Shown here piece after piece: positions 23,782 to 35,383 of a stretch of 64,000 nt of DNA. Made by a program: the position numbers and the translations under genes. Position 1 is the first letter of the stretch; each line of letters opens with the position of its first letter. Source of the DNA: Tetrastigma voinierianum (Eukaryota > Streptophyta > Magnoliopsida > Vitales > Vitaceae); the NCBI GenBank assembly GCA_016808115.1, contig JAEQBH010001147.1, positions 682,001 to 746,000 on the forward strand, written 5' to 3'. The notes under the pieces were generated by a model. That model was not told the DNA's origin. It made no database searches and saw only the letters and a program-made list of their open reading frames with translations.

Positions 23782-25490
23782 CGTGACGCCCATTGGTCCC
23801 GTTGACCACCGCCAACTTGTGGAAAACTCCGCGTGTGTCTCATAGTATCACGAGACCCATACAGTAAAAATGGGCCACATTTCGCCTACAAATCATACTC
23901 ACCAAAATATAATAAACCATATTGGCTACAATAAGCCTTCAAGAGAGTTGTTACATTGTTTTAATAAGCAAACATGTTTCATCTGTAATATTTCATACAT
24001 ATTTTACGTATACCATAATCAAGTCATGTCGCATTCTCTTTCCTCAAAGCGACTCTAGTCAGAGCCGCCTTCCGAACACTCCCCGCATTCGAAATAATCT
24101 TTCTCTCTCAATAGCGGTAGCAATGCCCAATAGCGATAACCTCCTACATGGGTTACTCCCCACCTAAGTGCTCATGCAATGGAAAAACACACACATTCAA
24201 GTGAATTCATGATTCCTACTCGAATGTCTACATGCCCAATCCCATGTCTTGAGTCATCACCGACTTCTCACACATGCTTATGCCATGTATGAAAACCGTT
24301 TCCAAACAAAAATATTTGTTTTAATTGTGGGAAACCCTCCAATATAAATACGTTGGACAATCCTCCGAGGTGAATTTGTTGGGTAACTTTCCGAAACAAT
24401 TCATGGGCCTCTCCAACGTGAATTGTTGGACGATTTCTCAACACAATTCTTCGAACAACTTTCCGATTAAATTTTATTATTTTGGACAACCCTTTGATTT
24501 AATTCATGTCATGCACTCACACCTACTATTCTAGGGTGCCCCGATGCATATGAAATGCAATATGTCATTTCCATACAATATATCAAGCATGCATATATTA
24601 ACAAAAATTAACACACAACACGTTATTCTTTCGCGCACAATACAAATCACCACTTCGGGCCACAAAATCCGGACGCTCATTGGTACCGCCCAAAGCATCA
24701 TTAACACAATAACAGAACCACTCAAAGGCGCTTCCAACCGAAATCGAAGTCGTTCGAAACCGCCAAAAATTTCCAGCTTTCGATCCCACTCCAGGGAACC
24801 GAAACACATGGCTTTTCTGGCCCCAAACACTCCAACCATTAACAAGGTTCTTAAATAAGGATTAAATCAAGTAGGAGAAAACCCCTACCTCCCGTAGAAA
24901 TGCCGAAACCCACAAAACCAAGATCCACTGTAGTTTTTGCTGCCATGGGGGATAACTTTGCTCTCGCTCGTCGGGATTCGATCAGCCCTGGACATCAAAT
25001 TCTTGGGAGAGGTTAGACACTCTCTCTTTGGGGTAAACCTTCTCTTCCTTCTTCTCTGCCATATCCCTCTCCCAACCGGTTGGTCACATGGTCAAGAGAA
25101 TTGTCTTTTCTCTTGCCACATGTTAACCTACTATTAGCTCATAGGATTTCCTTATCCACTTATCCCTCTACTTTGGGATTTTCATCAAATGGCATCATGC
25201 CATGTGTCCAACCATGGCCCACACTTGAGCTCATTTTTTACTAAGTCTGCACATGACACGTGGCACCTCTTGTGCCACTCAAAATGTGCCAAGTGTTGCA
25301 CTACCATCGTTGCCTCAAAAAACGTGAAATTCCGACCATCTTGGATTTCTACAAAATTTGATGTGGTAGCTAGATTTCGCGAGAAAATTCCAACGGTGAA
25401 GTTCGTTTCGTCATCCGAGATCTAGAAAAATTCCGGATTTTGACCAAAATTACCATTTTACTCGCTTTTCTCGTAATTAGAATTTTCTCT
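23782..25490 (-). repeat. 5' LTR of the 17.9-25.5 kb chromovirus
   Basis: Begins CGTGACGCCC on the + strand, so the terminal T is mutated, and aligns with the partner at 17,903-19,623. The right end breaks off after AATTTTCTCT, about ten bases short of the complete end found in other copies, followed directly by Tat-2 sequence. Confidence 0.88.
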
Positions 25491-26092
25491 AAGCTTGCAC
25501 GGACACAGAAGCCCTTCATTTATGCTGGGTCCCCCGAATAATGCTGGAATCTCGCCACGGTCTTGTTCTGCCCGAGTTCGATGCCTCCTTTCGTCGCTTG
25601 ACAATGTACCTTCCACCAAGTAATCCTGTTAGTCCATCCAAATCGGCTCGTATTATCACAGGAGACTTCTCTCCGTTGTCGGTGCGCTTTCATCGAGGTT
25701 CTAGGAGGTGTTCAACGTATCGCCCACCCAAGTCTTCTCGTGAGGTCGTTGCCGCTTACAAGGCATTAGCTCGGGAATTCTCTGCTCTTGGTACATGTTT
25801 GACTTGTACTGCATGGAATTTTTGCATACCGCACCTTCAGACAAGCCGGATCATCTTCTCACCTTTGGCTTCACAGAGCCTTCTATCCGCTTACCACCAA
25901 TCGGGAGTCACGTCAATTCCACCGATGCTTCCACGGGAGGGCAAGGTTAAGTCCATTCATGACAATTTCATACTCTACTCGTTATTGAAGGCTTGAAGCC
26001 GAATTTGAGGGCGATTCCATCTATCCCGTCCGAGAGGTCGATCGACTGTGGACCCTGTAATTCGATCCACTCCGCCGGCGACTCGCTTTAAA
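25491..26092 (-). pseudogene. C-terminal half of the Tat-2 archaeal-type RNase H and linker to integrase
   Basis: Read on the - strand from 26,092: a segment resembling the Asn-Asn-Glu catalytic stretch (near 25,985-26,010), MNGLNLALPW at about 25,950, a SRLVV run near 25,905, then QVKHVPRAENSRANAL at about 25,770-25,815, a motif that closes this domain. The final codons before 25,491 give a CVRASL segment that continues in register with PILKC at 17,902, across the inserted chromovirus. Its N-terminal half lies at 29,262-29,360. The + strand ORF 25,541-25,996 is a shadow of this. Confidence 0.75.
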
Positions 26093-29000
26093 TGAAAGGA
26101 AAATGTGGGTTGATTTTCGGTTTTAGGAAAACTGGCCCCTCGAGGAGGACGCTTGGAGTCGCCACTTACTTTTTGTTGTTATTTTTTATAAAGGGGAAAA
26201 ACCAAGTAAGAACAAAAACCCCAATGACTCCAAAGAGGGAAAGCGGTCCGCAAAAACTAGATCATTCTGTCCGGGTCAAAGTTACATATCTGGGAAGGTA
26301 CCTCATATGAGGGGCACTCTCTAGCCCTAACTCCGGTCTCTACTAGTGAATTGGGTATGTAGGAGCATATGGGGCCGCGTGATCGAGGCAGTTCTTAGGC
26401 TAAACATACAACTTAGATCGTATCAACCCAATCGGGTATCTAGCATGCTTAAAAAACACTCAACCAAAAGGGAAAATGGCACGTACCCGTGGTCCCCGGC
26501 CAACCCATCAGCAAGCTTCAACAAACATAGCAAGCATGCATACACCTTAAACACAAAAGCATCCATGTGAAATTCATTACCCAATAACATTAAAGCACAT
26601 ACCTATGGTCCCTAGCCGCCGCATAAGAGGTCACTGTGGCTCAAACGCATCACAAATGTCAAAATCCAAACACCACGTGACGCAGATATGAACAAATACT
26701 AACGCCCAAGCATGTACTGGTCCCCAGCCATGCACAACAAGAATGTAGGGCAAATAGTACATAATACATCATGCATTTAAACCAAATATTGATCCCATAC
26801 CAAAAGCGAGTGCCAGTCGAAAAGCCAGGTGTAAGTGGTTGTTTCATTTTGAAGACACACATTCCCTTTAAAAATCCCACAAACCAAACCATGCATATCA
26901 ATCCCACATTGCCACACTACCCCACTTTTTGTTCAAACCGAAAACCGAATCCCGACCCCAAAGGCCCACAGTGTCTCTTAGGGCAACTACACGCCATAAT
27001 AGATTCGAGACTGAAACATGCTAAAATAGGGGGCTGCCCATGAGCTGTCTTGCACAACCGGTTGAATCGGTTCTCAACAAGTCCAAACGATTGAGAAAAT
27101 TTTGAAACTTTGTCGAAAATTCCTCACGCAGTCGTGAATCCAACAAAACAAACGGAGGCCAATTTTGACTTATACGAATGGCCAAGAACTAATGTAAACA
27201 AAGCAGCAATCTAAACCGCCATTTCGAAAAATCCTAACCTAATGAACCGGTCGTTCGTTTTCATCTGTAGATCAAGAGAAAAGATCTCAAAACCTGTTAT
27301 AACTTTTCTCACAGAGTCAGGAATCTAACAAGACAAACGGAGTGCAATTCCAACTTTGAATGACCAAGAACCAACACAAACAAAGCAAACTACCCAAATT
27401 GCCGTTCCGGAAAACCTAACTCAATGAACCGGCTGGTTCAGTTTCTCAACCTGTCCAGACTATTGAGAAAGGATCTCAAACTTATCAGAACTTTTCTAAC
27501 AGAGTCAGGAATCTAACAAGACAAACAGAGTGCAATTCCAACTCCGAATGACCAAGAACCAACACAAACAAAGCAAACCACCCAAACCGTTTAAAAACTC
27601 CAACTTCATGAACCAAATGATCCGGCTTCCTAACCGCTTGAACCGGTTGGGAACAATTCTAAAATGGTCGAACCTTCCTCGCTGATTCAGAATCTAACAG
27701 TAAACGGTGATTGATTCCCAGCTCGACAGCTGAGAACCAACCAAAACAACCGCTAGGCTCCTAAAACCCGGATCGCCCAAGACATAAACTGCTGAACCGC
27801 TCTCACGTATGGTTTGAAACCGGTCCAAATGGTTGAGGAAAACATAAAATCGGTCAGAATATCCCTTAAAGAATAGGAAACTAACAAACAAACGGCATGA
27901 TTCCCGCCGGATGAGTGAGAACCAACCTGAACAAACCGTTGTTTTCTAAAAACCGGATCGCCCCGCCAGAGTCGCTGAACCCGCTCTCACGTATGAGAGT
28001 GAAAACCGGTTCAAATGGCTGAGGAAAACATAAAATTTGGTCAGAATATCCCTTGGGAAAGAATAGGGAAACTAAAAATAAACGGTGCATGATTCTCGCC
28101 GATGAGTGAGAACCAATAAACACTGCGAGCTTTAAACCGGATCGCCCAAGAATTTGAACCTAGCTTCCTCACGTACGAGCGTTGAAAAACCGGTTCAAAT
28201 GGTTAAGGAAAACCTCAAAATTTAGTCAAAATGTCTCTTAAAGAATAGAGTGGAGCCAGGGTCTATTTCTTACCTCTTCCACAAAACGCAGAAAAGAAAC
28301 CAAGCTAAGCATCCGAGAAACCATCAACTCCGTAAGGTCTGAGCCCTAAAAGTGCCCTCCAAAGGTCCTTCCACTTTGATCTTTCTCCTTTTGTACAGAT
28401 TCCCACCCCGCCTCTGAGCCTACCTAGTGTTTCTTCCACCTTCGCTTGAAGAGTTCAATCGCTTCCTAATCGCCCCATTAACTCCTCTCCTCATTTTCCA
28501 TGCAAGCTGAATATCTTAAGTTTTCAGCTTGCTTCAACACCAAGTATCCACATGGATTCATGGTGGGATGCATGTAACTTAAGCCAAGGCCCAAAATGGA
28601 CCCACAATACTGCCCATGGTCGAGTTGGAGCTTATGGGCCCTAACCATATAGGATTTGGGCTCCACACAAGCTGGCCCGACTAACCGGTTGAACCAGATG
28701 CCAACCAGTAGAGCCAGTTGAGGAAAATTATGAAATTTTGACAAAATGTTCCCTGAAGAATTAGGAGACCAACAAAAAAAATGGTGCACCATTCCAAGTC
28801 TGGATGAGAGAGATATGATCGAAACAAGGAGGAGTACTCACCAAAATCACCCAAAAACAAGAGTCAGATACGTATCGCTCTGGGATGAACCAGTCAAACC
28901 AATTAGTCAACGGTTGAAAAACATTATGAATTTTTAACAGAACCTCCTTGGCAAATATGAATCCAACAAAACAAACAAAGGAACAATTTGAGTTCGACAA

Positions 29001-29258
29001 GGAGATAAGGATCTAAACAAGCTCAAGTGCTCAATTTGAAATACTCTAATAAACTTTGATTGAGCTAAAACCTCGAGGGGGCCCCACTTGATTCCTATAG
29101 CACGATGCCAATAACTAAAAAAATAAGCCATGATGACACTCTAAAGTGAACTACATAAGCACTCAACGGATCACATACAAGCCCACCCGAGGCTCGCATG
29201 CATTCAAACCTGCGGTCCTAGTAACGGCGCAGTATGAGAACGATGGGCGAGTGTGACA
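26093..29258. mobile_element. LTR-like insertion of ~3.2 kb in Tat-2 RNase H
   Basis: The host aRNH domain is interrupted exactly here. The insert starts TGAAAGGAAAATG and ends GAGTGTGACA, so it has TG and CA ends, and no pol domain is visible inside. Near its left end is GGAGTCGCCACTTACTTTTT, a segment I recall from LTRs of giant Ogre-type or related plant elements; this is memory, not a search. A large 182-bp array fills its right half. I could not find a target duplication, so limits may be off by a few bases. A solo LTR is the simplest reading. Confidence 0.55.
27055..29000. repeat. Tandem array of ~182-bp units
   Basis: Units begin near a TGAACCGG/CTGAACCG landmark at 27,055, 27,245, 27,427, 27,608, 27,793, 27,976 and 28,156, giving a period of 180-190 bp. 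Each carries, in order, a TTGAGRAAA segment, an AGTCAGGAATCTAACA-like segment, AACAAACGG and TGACCAAGAACCAA. After about 430 bp of other sequence two more diverged units start near 28,690 and 28,886. No coding signal. Confidence 0.85.
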
Positions 29259-30660
29259 CCTTACATAGAATAAATGCAAATTGAGGGCCTTACACTTCGC
29301 GACTGCTTCGCATTGGCGGCCCCATCCATGGATAATCTCCAGATTGGGAGGTCGGGTGTCAGCTTGGTAGCTTCCGTAGACTTTGCTGGGGTGAATTCCA
29401 TGATGAAACCTGCCAGGATCTGCCCTTTTACCGATGTCCTTGGTTTGTACCTGATGTCGAACTCACTCAGCTCTATAGCCCACTTTATCAGCCTTCCAAA
29501 GGTCTCTGGCTTATGCAGTATTTGCTTCATCGGATATTCGGTTGGGACTTCGACGGTATGAGCTTGGAAGTAAGGTCAAAGTTTTTTGGATGTAGTTACC
29601 AACGTGAGGATCAGCTTCTCCATCTTTGGATACCTCTCCTCTACTCATCTCGCAGCCTGACCGCAATAGTAGATCGTTATCGCACTCCGTCCGCCTTCCG
29701 ACCGTGGCGGCACTAGTTGAGAAGTCTGAAACAACCAAGTAGAAAGAGTGAGCCTCCTAAGGGCTTACTAGAACTGGGGAGAGCTCGTAGATTTGAGCGC
29801 CATGAATGCCTCTCGCAGCGTGCATCCCACCCAAAGACATCTTTTCATAACTTGAAAGAAAGGTCGACATTTGTCGCCGGGCTCTTAGACACGGCAGGCT
29901 TATGCTCAAATAAGCAATTATTCTCCTTGTTAGGCGTTGAATGTCCTTAATGTTTGAAGGAGGCAACATATTGAGCACGACCTTTATCTTATCTGGGTTT
30001 GCTTCTATTCCTCGGCTGTTGACTATAAAACCCAAGAACTTTCCTGAGACCGGGCGCATTTGGGTATCGGGTTTAACTTCATATTGTAGCCAGATCCGAA
30101 TGCCTCGGCTAAGTGGGTTATGTGGAGCTTGGCCTTTACCGATTTACTAACATGTCATCTATATGGCCTCCATGATGCTCCAATTTGCTTTTGAATATCT
30201 CGCTCACCAACCCGTGGGTGGCTCAAGGCTCTTCAACCAAAGGGCATCACTCGATAACGCAGGTTCTCTTTGACCGCTGACGCACGAGGTCTTCATTGTC
30301 GCTGGGATCCATACCGACCGTTGTAGCCAGAAGGCATCCATGAAGCTGAGGAGTTCATGACCGGCCGGAGCATCCACTATGAGGTCGATCCGGCGTAGAA
30401 GCGAGTTATCTGGGGCAGCCCGCTGATATTCGTAGGAAGTCGATGCAAAGCCGCCACTTTGCCATTTGCTTTTTGCGATGAATCTTAGTTAACCACTGTG
30501 ATATTCCACTTCTCCTGATTGCTCGCCGAGGGTGCTTGCCGACCTCTTCATTAATCGCCTTCTCGTCTTTCTCGTAGCCCTTCTCTCGTTGACTAGCTTC
30601 TGCGCTGAGTGGACCGACGCTCACTCGGTGGTGATCATTGCCGTGCTCTAATCCTCTCCC
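29259..30660 (-). pseudogene. RT, RNase H and start of second RNase H of Tat-2
   Basis: From 30,624 on the - strand: ISQWLTKIHRKKQMAKWRLCIDF (the RT entry, normally a GKWRVCVDF-type segment), a RYRVMPFG segment near 30,260, an IDDML palm motif at about 30,148-30,166, then GKFLGFIVNSRGIEANPDKI at 29,983-30,045 opening the connection to RNase H. The 29,261-29,530 frame gives LIKWAIELSEFDIRYKPRTS and a LAGFIMEFTPAK segment closing the first RNase H, then PIWRLSMDGAANA, the first motif of the archaeal-type RNase H with its Asp kept. The latter is cut by the insertion. Several stops and shifts. Confidence 0.88.
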
Positions 30661-30799
30661 ATGTCTCCCGTTTCCAGTGAATACCCCATGTCTCCGCTCG
30701 TAAAACGGACGAAAAATTCCATGTCTTCATCTAGCTTAGATCCTACGTAGACGCAGGTGTCGCCGGTCGCCAAGCCGCATTAAAGCTCTAGTTCTTCCG

Positions 30800-31330
30800 G
30801 GCGCAGTTGCGTGCTTACCTCATCTCGCACAAGTCGAGCCTGTCCATATAGATGTGTGTTGTCGACGGTTTGGCAACTTCATTGAAGCCGAGTAACACCC
30901 CGGGCTATGTGTGTCGGTTTCCTCGACCATTCCTCCTACTCCATTTACAGTTGGAAATTTGATAACCATGTTATAGGCGGAGGGGATGGCCCTTATGACA
31001 TTGAGAGAAGGCCTACCCAGTAACATGTTGTAGGCCGATGGGGCATTTACTATGAGAAATCTTACTGTTGTTGTAGCCTGGCATGGGACTCAAAGTGAGC
31101 ACTAGCTGTACCAACCTCAGGGGCAGCACTCTTTCTCCCGAGAACCCACATAGGTAGGCGTTGACTAGCTCTAACTTCTCCCTTCCAATGCCCATTTTAT
31201 CAAAAGCTGATGCGAAGATGATGCCGTCCGAGCTTCCGTTGTCGACAAGGACCTTGTGGATCATTTTATTGGCTATTATGGTTTTTGTCACAAGTGGATC
31301 GTCATGGGGATGTTGGCAGCCTTCCATGTC
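30800..31330 (-). pseudogene. Aspartic protease of Tat-2
   Basis: The frame 31,013-31,327 carries KVLVDNGSSDGIIFASAF at about 31,205-31,260, the active-site loop with Asp-Asn-Gly-Ser; a DxGS form with Gly, Asn or Pro at the second place is usual in this clade. After a shift, 30,820-31,026 gives MLLGRPSLNVIRAIPSAYNM, with the LLGRP motif that follows the second strand pair. It would cleave Gag-Pol. The catalytic triad is intact, yet the ORF is frameshifted after about 100 codons. Confidence 0.88.
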
Positions 31331-31499
31331 GAAGTCCGAAAAGGTTATGGTAGTATCTAGCCGAGGAAGTTTAGGTACAGTTTGTACTTCTAAGGTTTCC
31401 CCCCAATCTGATGCTGCCTAAGTGGGCCTTCCTAGCTGAGCTGGACTCTCCACCTCCTGCAAACCCTTCGGAGATCACATGGATTTCTCCCAAAGGGGG

Positions 31500-33060
31500 T
31501 TGATAAGTCAGTCAGTCACCGTGCATGGCTGGGACTGGCTTCCTCGCCCTTCGAGGCCACATAACGACTGAGATGCCCACGTCGGATCAGGTATTCAATT
31601 TCTTTCCTTAGTTGGATGCAGTCATCCGTTCGATGTCCATGACCCTTGTGGAACTCACAGTATTTGGTATCGTCTCTTTTTACTCGGTCTGACTTCATCT
31701 AGGATGGTCATCTCAGAAACCTTTCATGTTGCACTTCGCATAGGACCTGCGACACTGAGGCCGTCAGGGGGGTGAATTGTCGAGGTGAATACCGCTGCTG
31801 CAGCTCTGGCTGAGGTGGTCCCAGGCGGTCTCTGACATTCCCTCGTCGCTTTGGAGATCGTTCTCTATTTTCCATGTTCCTCCTCGGGGATTTGTCCCTG
31901 CCTCCTCGCATTCTCCCAGTCTGTCTGCTCTCAAGCTCGTTTTTCGCTCCTACCCTTCTCCTTTTGAGTAGAAGAGCTCCTTTGCTTAGATAAGAGGGCT
32001 TGTTCACCGTTGATATATTTCTCTGTTTTGGCGAGCACCTCAGCCATGCTTGCTTGAGGGTTCTTCGAGACAGAGAACATCAGGTCTTTCGACTGCACCT
32101 CTAGCCCTGCGATGAAAGCTGTGATGGCAAACTTATCATCGGGAATGTCTACCTTTAAAGACTCCGCGTTGAATCTCTGAACATATGACCTCAAGCTCTC
32201 CTGCGAGCTCTGCTTTATGGTCAGAAGGTGATAACTTGGCTTCTTGTATGTCCTTGTTCCGATAAAGTGGGAGACGAATGCGATGGAGATCTCTAGAACG
32301 ACGATCGGCGATGGCGGTAGTCTCTGTTAACCAAGCCAAATGCCGGGCCCTTAGTGATAGCAAAGGCCCTCGCATCGTATGGGTCTCGTGATATCCGTGC
32401 ATTTCCATCTCGACATTTTATATGTATCGAGGTGGTCTATGGGGTCTTTCGCTCCATCGACCGCCTCGACCGTGGCACTCGAACTTTGTCTGGAAGAGGA
32501 GCAGCGAAGACTTAAGCAGAACGTGGATTCAATTTGTTGCACCAAAGCATCTATAAAGATCGGAGCTCCTACTTCTTTTACCAAGCTCTTCTTCATATGG
32601 TCGGGCTTCGCCGGGATGTTCCCGAACCTCACCCCATGACCGCTCCGCCCCGACGAGGACGGTCCATCGCCTCCGCTGTCTTGCGGTGTCTTCCTCATTG
32701 TGACTCCCTCTTCAACTAGCGGTCATGCTCCTTGGCGTGGCTAGTTTCTCCTTCTCCATCCGCTTCTCAAGGAGGGTCGAGGTGTTGTTCTCCTCCCAAT
32801 AGTGTTTCGTCTTCTCGCCCGCGCCCCGGGGGGGCGTTGTATTCGTCGGTGAGTCGTCTCCAAATCTCTCAAGAACATTGGTCAGGTGAGACCTGAGCGC
32901 TCCATCTCATCCGTATTGGCCCCGTATAGTTTCCAAAGGTGCCTTCGGGAGGCCTAGCCATTCACGCCGCCTCGTCGTTTGCATCCTCGGGACTGGCGGG
33001 GTTCTACCACAGGTTCCGAGTCGATACCACGCCTCACCGAGAGATCGCCTTTTTTGTATA
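31500..33060 (-). pseudogene. gag of Tat-2
   Basis: The capsid N-terminal region is at 32,351-32,698 with a DGAKDPIDHLDTYK segment, the core at 31,931-32,194 with MRSYVQRFNAESLKVDIPDD and a FIAGL segment. A basic linker follows at 31,708-31,930, and the knuckle YCEFHKGHGHRTDDCIQLRK is at 31,600-31,660 (C-x2-H-x4-H-x4-C), the same form as in Tat-1. Short charged pieces at 32,700-33,060 probably belong to the N-terminus. Frameshifts separate the pieces. Confidence 0.85.
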
Positions 33061-33070
33061 GGAACCAGCT

Positions 33071-33090
33071 GCTCCTACGCACGGCGCCAA
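33071..33090 (-). other. Primer-binding site of Tat-2
   Basis: On the - strand the bases are TTGGCGCCGTGCGTAGGAGC, two bases after the 5' LTR. A TTGGCGCCG opening is the usual primer site in Tat-clade elements. Confidence 0.75.
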
Positions 33091-33092
33091 AT

Positions 33093-33714
33093 TGATGATG
33101 CTTTTTCAATCAAAACCAGCCGTAGCTTGCCTGAATCGTCAGTCGGGTCCCCGTCGACTTTCGATGTCCTGGCCCCGGTACGAAAAAGGCCAATAAGAAA
33201 ACAAAAGGATCTGGTGGATCAAGCTTGTTGTCTCTCCATGCCTAAGTCGCTCTTTTTCCGTGGAAGAGAAGATCAACTTACTTAAGGAATGAATTTTGTG
33301 CGCATTTTCATCGATGGGGTGGCCTCGGTGGTATTTATAATGGGTGTAAATCGTCACTTTCCTAGTCGGATGATGATATGTAACGATAACTTCCGACGAT
33401 TTATACGATATTTCTCCCATCGGATTAGATTTTCTTCCTTATCGTAAACCGAATAATAATAAAGGATAATTAGGTAATAATTTTAGAAATATCCTACTTT
33501 CCTAATTGGTGGAGATCGTATTTTCCTTTAATACGAATTCCTTTTGATTATATTACAAATTTCAAGGTGAATTGGGCCCGTTGGGGCCTTTGTTTAGGGG
33601 ATGTTATCAAGGGCTAAGCACTGGTGTCAGGCTTGCTTCTTAGTCTCTTCTTAAGCCTGACATTTGGGCTTGCGTTCTGGGCCTGCTCGCCCATTATTTT
33701 AAACCCGATCAACA
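33093..33714 (-). repeat. 5' LTR of Tat-2
   Basis: Begins TGATGATGC and ends GATCAACA on the + strand. It aligns with 12,113-12,736 across its length, with scattered changes and small gaps showing an old insertion. Confidence 0.9.
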
Positions 33715-33871
33715 ATGAAAAATGAAATTTCATTGATTTAGAATGACAACAACTTTACATATGAACATACAAATCAAACTACTAAAACCGTTAGAAAATG
33801 AGATATCATTCAGGTTAATAGAAAAAAGAAACGACTCAAGGCCTACACAAGTGATAATTCTAATATGCATA
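33715..33871. other. Short unassigned spacer between Tat-2 and the Copia element
   Basis: AT-rich, no coding signal. It may be flanking sequence or the worn outer edge of the Copia LTR, whose left limit I could only estimate. Confidence 0.4.
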
Positions 33872-34148
33872 TTGATGAAGATGCGCCTCATGTACAGAGG
33901 GAAAGATACAAGGATAATGCTAAAGAACAGAATAGGAACAAGAACCTAAAGATTTTGATGGAGTTTTAGATCGATGTCGTGTTTGTAAATCAGCAATAGC
34001 TGGTAGTTAACAAAATGTATCGAGGCATGTATAAAACATCCGTCCTCGAATTTGATTCCTCGATACACAATACCCTTCAAAGCGTAGGATAAGCTTCCGA
34101 AACAGAATAGCGTAGTGAGAACGAGATTCAAAGTTGCAGAAAAAAGGA

Positions 34149-34171
34149 GTTTGAAAAAGTGTTTTTCAAAC
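34149..34171. other. Perfect 10-bp inverted repeat in the Copia LTR
   Basis: GTTTGAAAAA, a 3-base centre, then TTTTTCAAAC. The same 23 bases occur at 43,221-43,243 and 57,641-57,663 in the other LTR copies. Confidence 0.8.
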
Positions 34172-34654
34172 TTAGAACCCATTTGAATTTATAGGTAAAA
34201 TTATGGCCGTTGGCCATTAAGAATAATAATTTATTCGAAACGTTACGAACTAAATGCAAAATAATTATAATAATAAATGCGAATCATTACGAATTAAATG
34301 CAAAAATAATTGTAATAGTTAATGTGAAACGTTATGGATTAAATTTTTCATTAAGAGTAGGATTTAATTAAAAAAACATTATGGATTAAATGCACATTTT
34401 ATTATTTGAATTTGAATTCAAAATCAAATGTTTTTGTATTTACTGCGATTTTATGACTTTGGACCGTTTTGATTTTAAATATTCTAAAACCAAGGTTTTT
34501 ATTTAGGCTTACAAAACCAAATTTGTCCTGGGTTTATTCACGCGAAGGGGGGCAAATCAATCGATTTGCACTGAAATCGAGTTTTCGGCCCATTTCTTGT
34601 GCGCACGAGGGCTCCTATTTTCTCAAGTCATGTACAAGCTCATAATTGGGTTTT

Positions 34655-34664
34655 AGTATATAAA
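34655..34664 (-). promoter_or_regulatory. TATA box of the Copia LTR
   Basis: On the - strand TTTATATACT precedes the transcribed part of the LTR, with the same element at about 45,981-45,990 and 58,124-58,133. Position and conservation suggest the core promoter; no start site can be read directly. Confidence 0.55.
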
Positions 34665-34732
34665 CTCATAAAAAGCTCTTGTCTTTTTTCCACGTGGAAC
34701 AAAACCTTTTTGAAAACTATTGTTTACTAACA

Positions 34733-34743
34733 ATCCCCCACAT
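34733..34743 (-). other. Polypurine tract of Copia-1
   Basis: On the - strand ATGTGGGGGAT directly precedes the 3' LTR. The second copy has one change at 58,200-58,210. Confidence 0.75.
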
Positions 34744-35383
34744 TTTTAAAAAAGATGGTTGTATTTAACAACAAAAAATTTTGTATTTAAAAAACACTTT
34801 GTTTATGGAAGAAGGTGTAAGTGCCTTAAATTTGGTGTTCAATGAACTATGAACCAAACATAGATGAATAAGATTTAAATTACAGAGTATTGGTGAAACT
34901 TATAACTTCTATGAACTAGAGTACTCTTGATCGTAAATTAGAGATCTTATCATCACCACCACACACCACGATTCTTGTTGTTCAACGCTGTTGTGGGCGT
35001 TTAGGCCATGTGTGTGCTTGATTATTTCATAAGTGCTCTAGAAATTTTTCCATACAATTTCATGGAAGCAGCCTACTCTACACTTACATAGGTGATTTTC
35101 ATCAAGTACACACTGCATTTATATGTACCACCCATGAGGGATATGAATCATTAAAAGTATTACTCATCCTCTCAAATTATGTACTCTAGCACTATAACCG
35201 CACCATAGGAATGGACAATTTTGTTAGTGTTAGCAGGATTAGCAAGTGACTTGTTTTTACCTATATGAACCTTCTTCATGGGATCTCCAATCACAAACGT
35301 TAGGTTCTCATCACTGCTAATATCTAATTGGCTTGAGTCCCATTCCATTCGATGTTTTCAAAATTAATTTTATTCCCAAAGGT
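34744..35383 (-). other. 3' untranslated region of Copia-1
   Basis: Noncoding sequence between the RNase H end and the polypurine tract. It aligns with 58,211-58,562 of the second Copia copy up to the point where that copy is interrupted. Confidence 0.7.

Larger units (their letters stand above)
17903..25490 (-). mobile_element. Tekay/Del-like chromovirus inside Tat-2 integrase, internally deleted
   Basis: Two similar ~1.7-kb LTRs (17,903-19,623 and 23,782-25,490) flank a 4.2-kb interior read on the - strand: primer site, leader, gag, integrase, chromodomain, polypurine tract. Compared with the related copy at 47,172-56,586, protease, RT and RNase H are absent; the deletion junction is near 21,185. 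The right LTR ends at AATTTTCTCT and lacks the terminal bases seen in other copies, so insertion-site duplication cannot be read. The host integrase reads through if the element is removed. Confidence 0.9.
12113..33714 (-). mobile_element. Tat-type Gypsy retrotransposon (Tat-2) with two nested insertions
   Basis: Two matching LTRs bound the element. Read on the - strand the order is LTR, primer site, gag, protease, RT, RNase H, second RNase H, integrase, tandem repeats, antisense ORF, LTR. The span is 21.6 kb, but removing the chromovirus (17,903-25,490) and the LTR-like insertion (about 26,093-29,258) leaves about 10.8 kb, normal for the clade. The host pol reading resumes on either side of both insertions, which proves the nesting. 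No target duplication is clear at the outer ends. All ORFs are broken. Confidence 0.85.
33872..34732 (-). repeat. 3' LTR of Copia-1
   Basis: Matches 42,935-46,019 (without its insertion) and 46,020-46,231 plus 57,574-58,199. On the + strand it ends TTTACTAACA, so the transcribed strand opens TGTTAGTAAA. Shared landmarks include AACTTAGAACCCATTT, AATTATGG and CAAGTCATGTACAAGC. The left edge is approximate. Confidence 0.82.

Noticed and set aside
25541..25996. 151-codon + strand ORF as a gene
   Set aside because: It is the shadow of the Tat-2 second RNase H on the - strand, where QVKHVPRAENSRANAL is readable.
27055..29000. CRISPR-like regular repeats
   Set aside because: Units are adjoining 182-bp tandem copies without unique spacers, and this is plant DNA.
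33946..34182. MGSKFEKHFFKL peptide shared with 43,060-43,254 as an LTR-encoded protein
   Set aside because: The shared start comes from the conserved hairpin DNA, and the rest of the frame diverges between copies.
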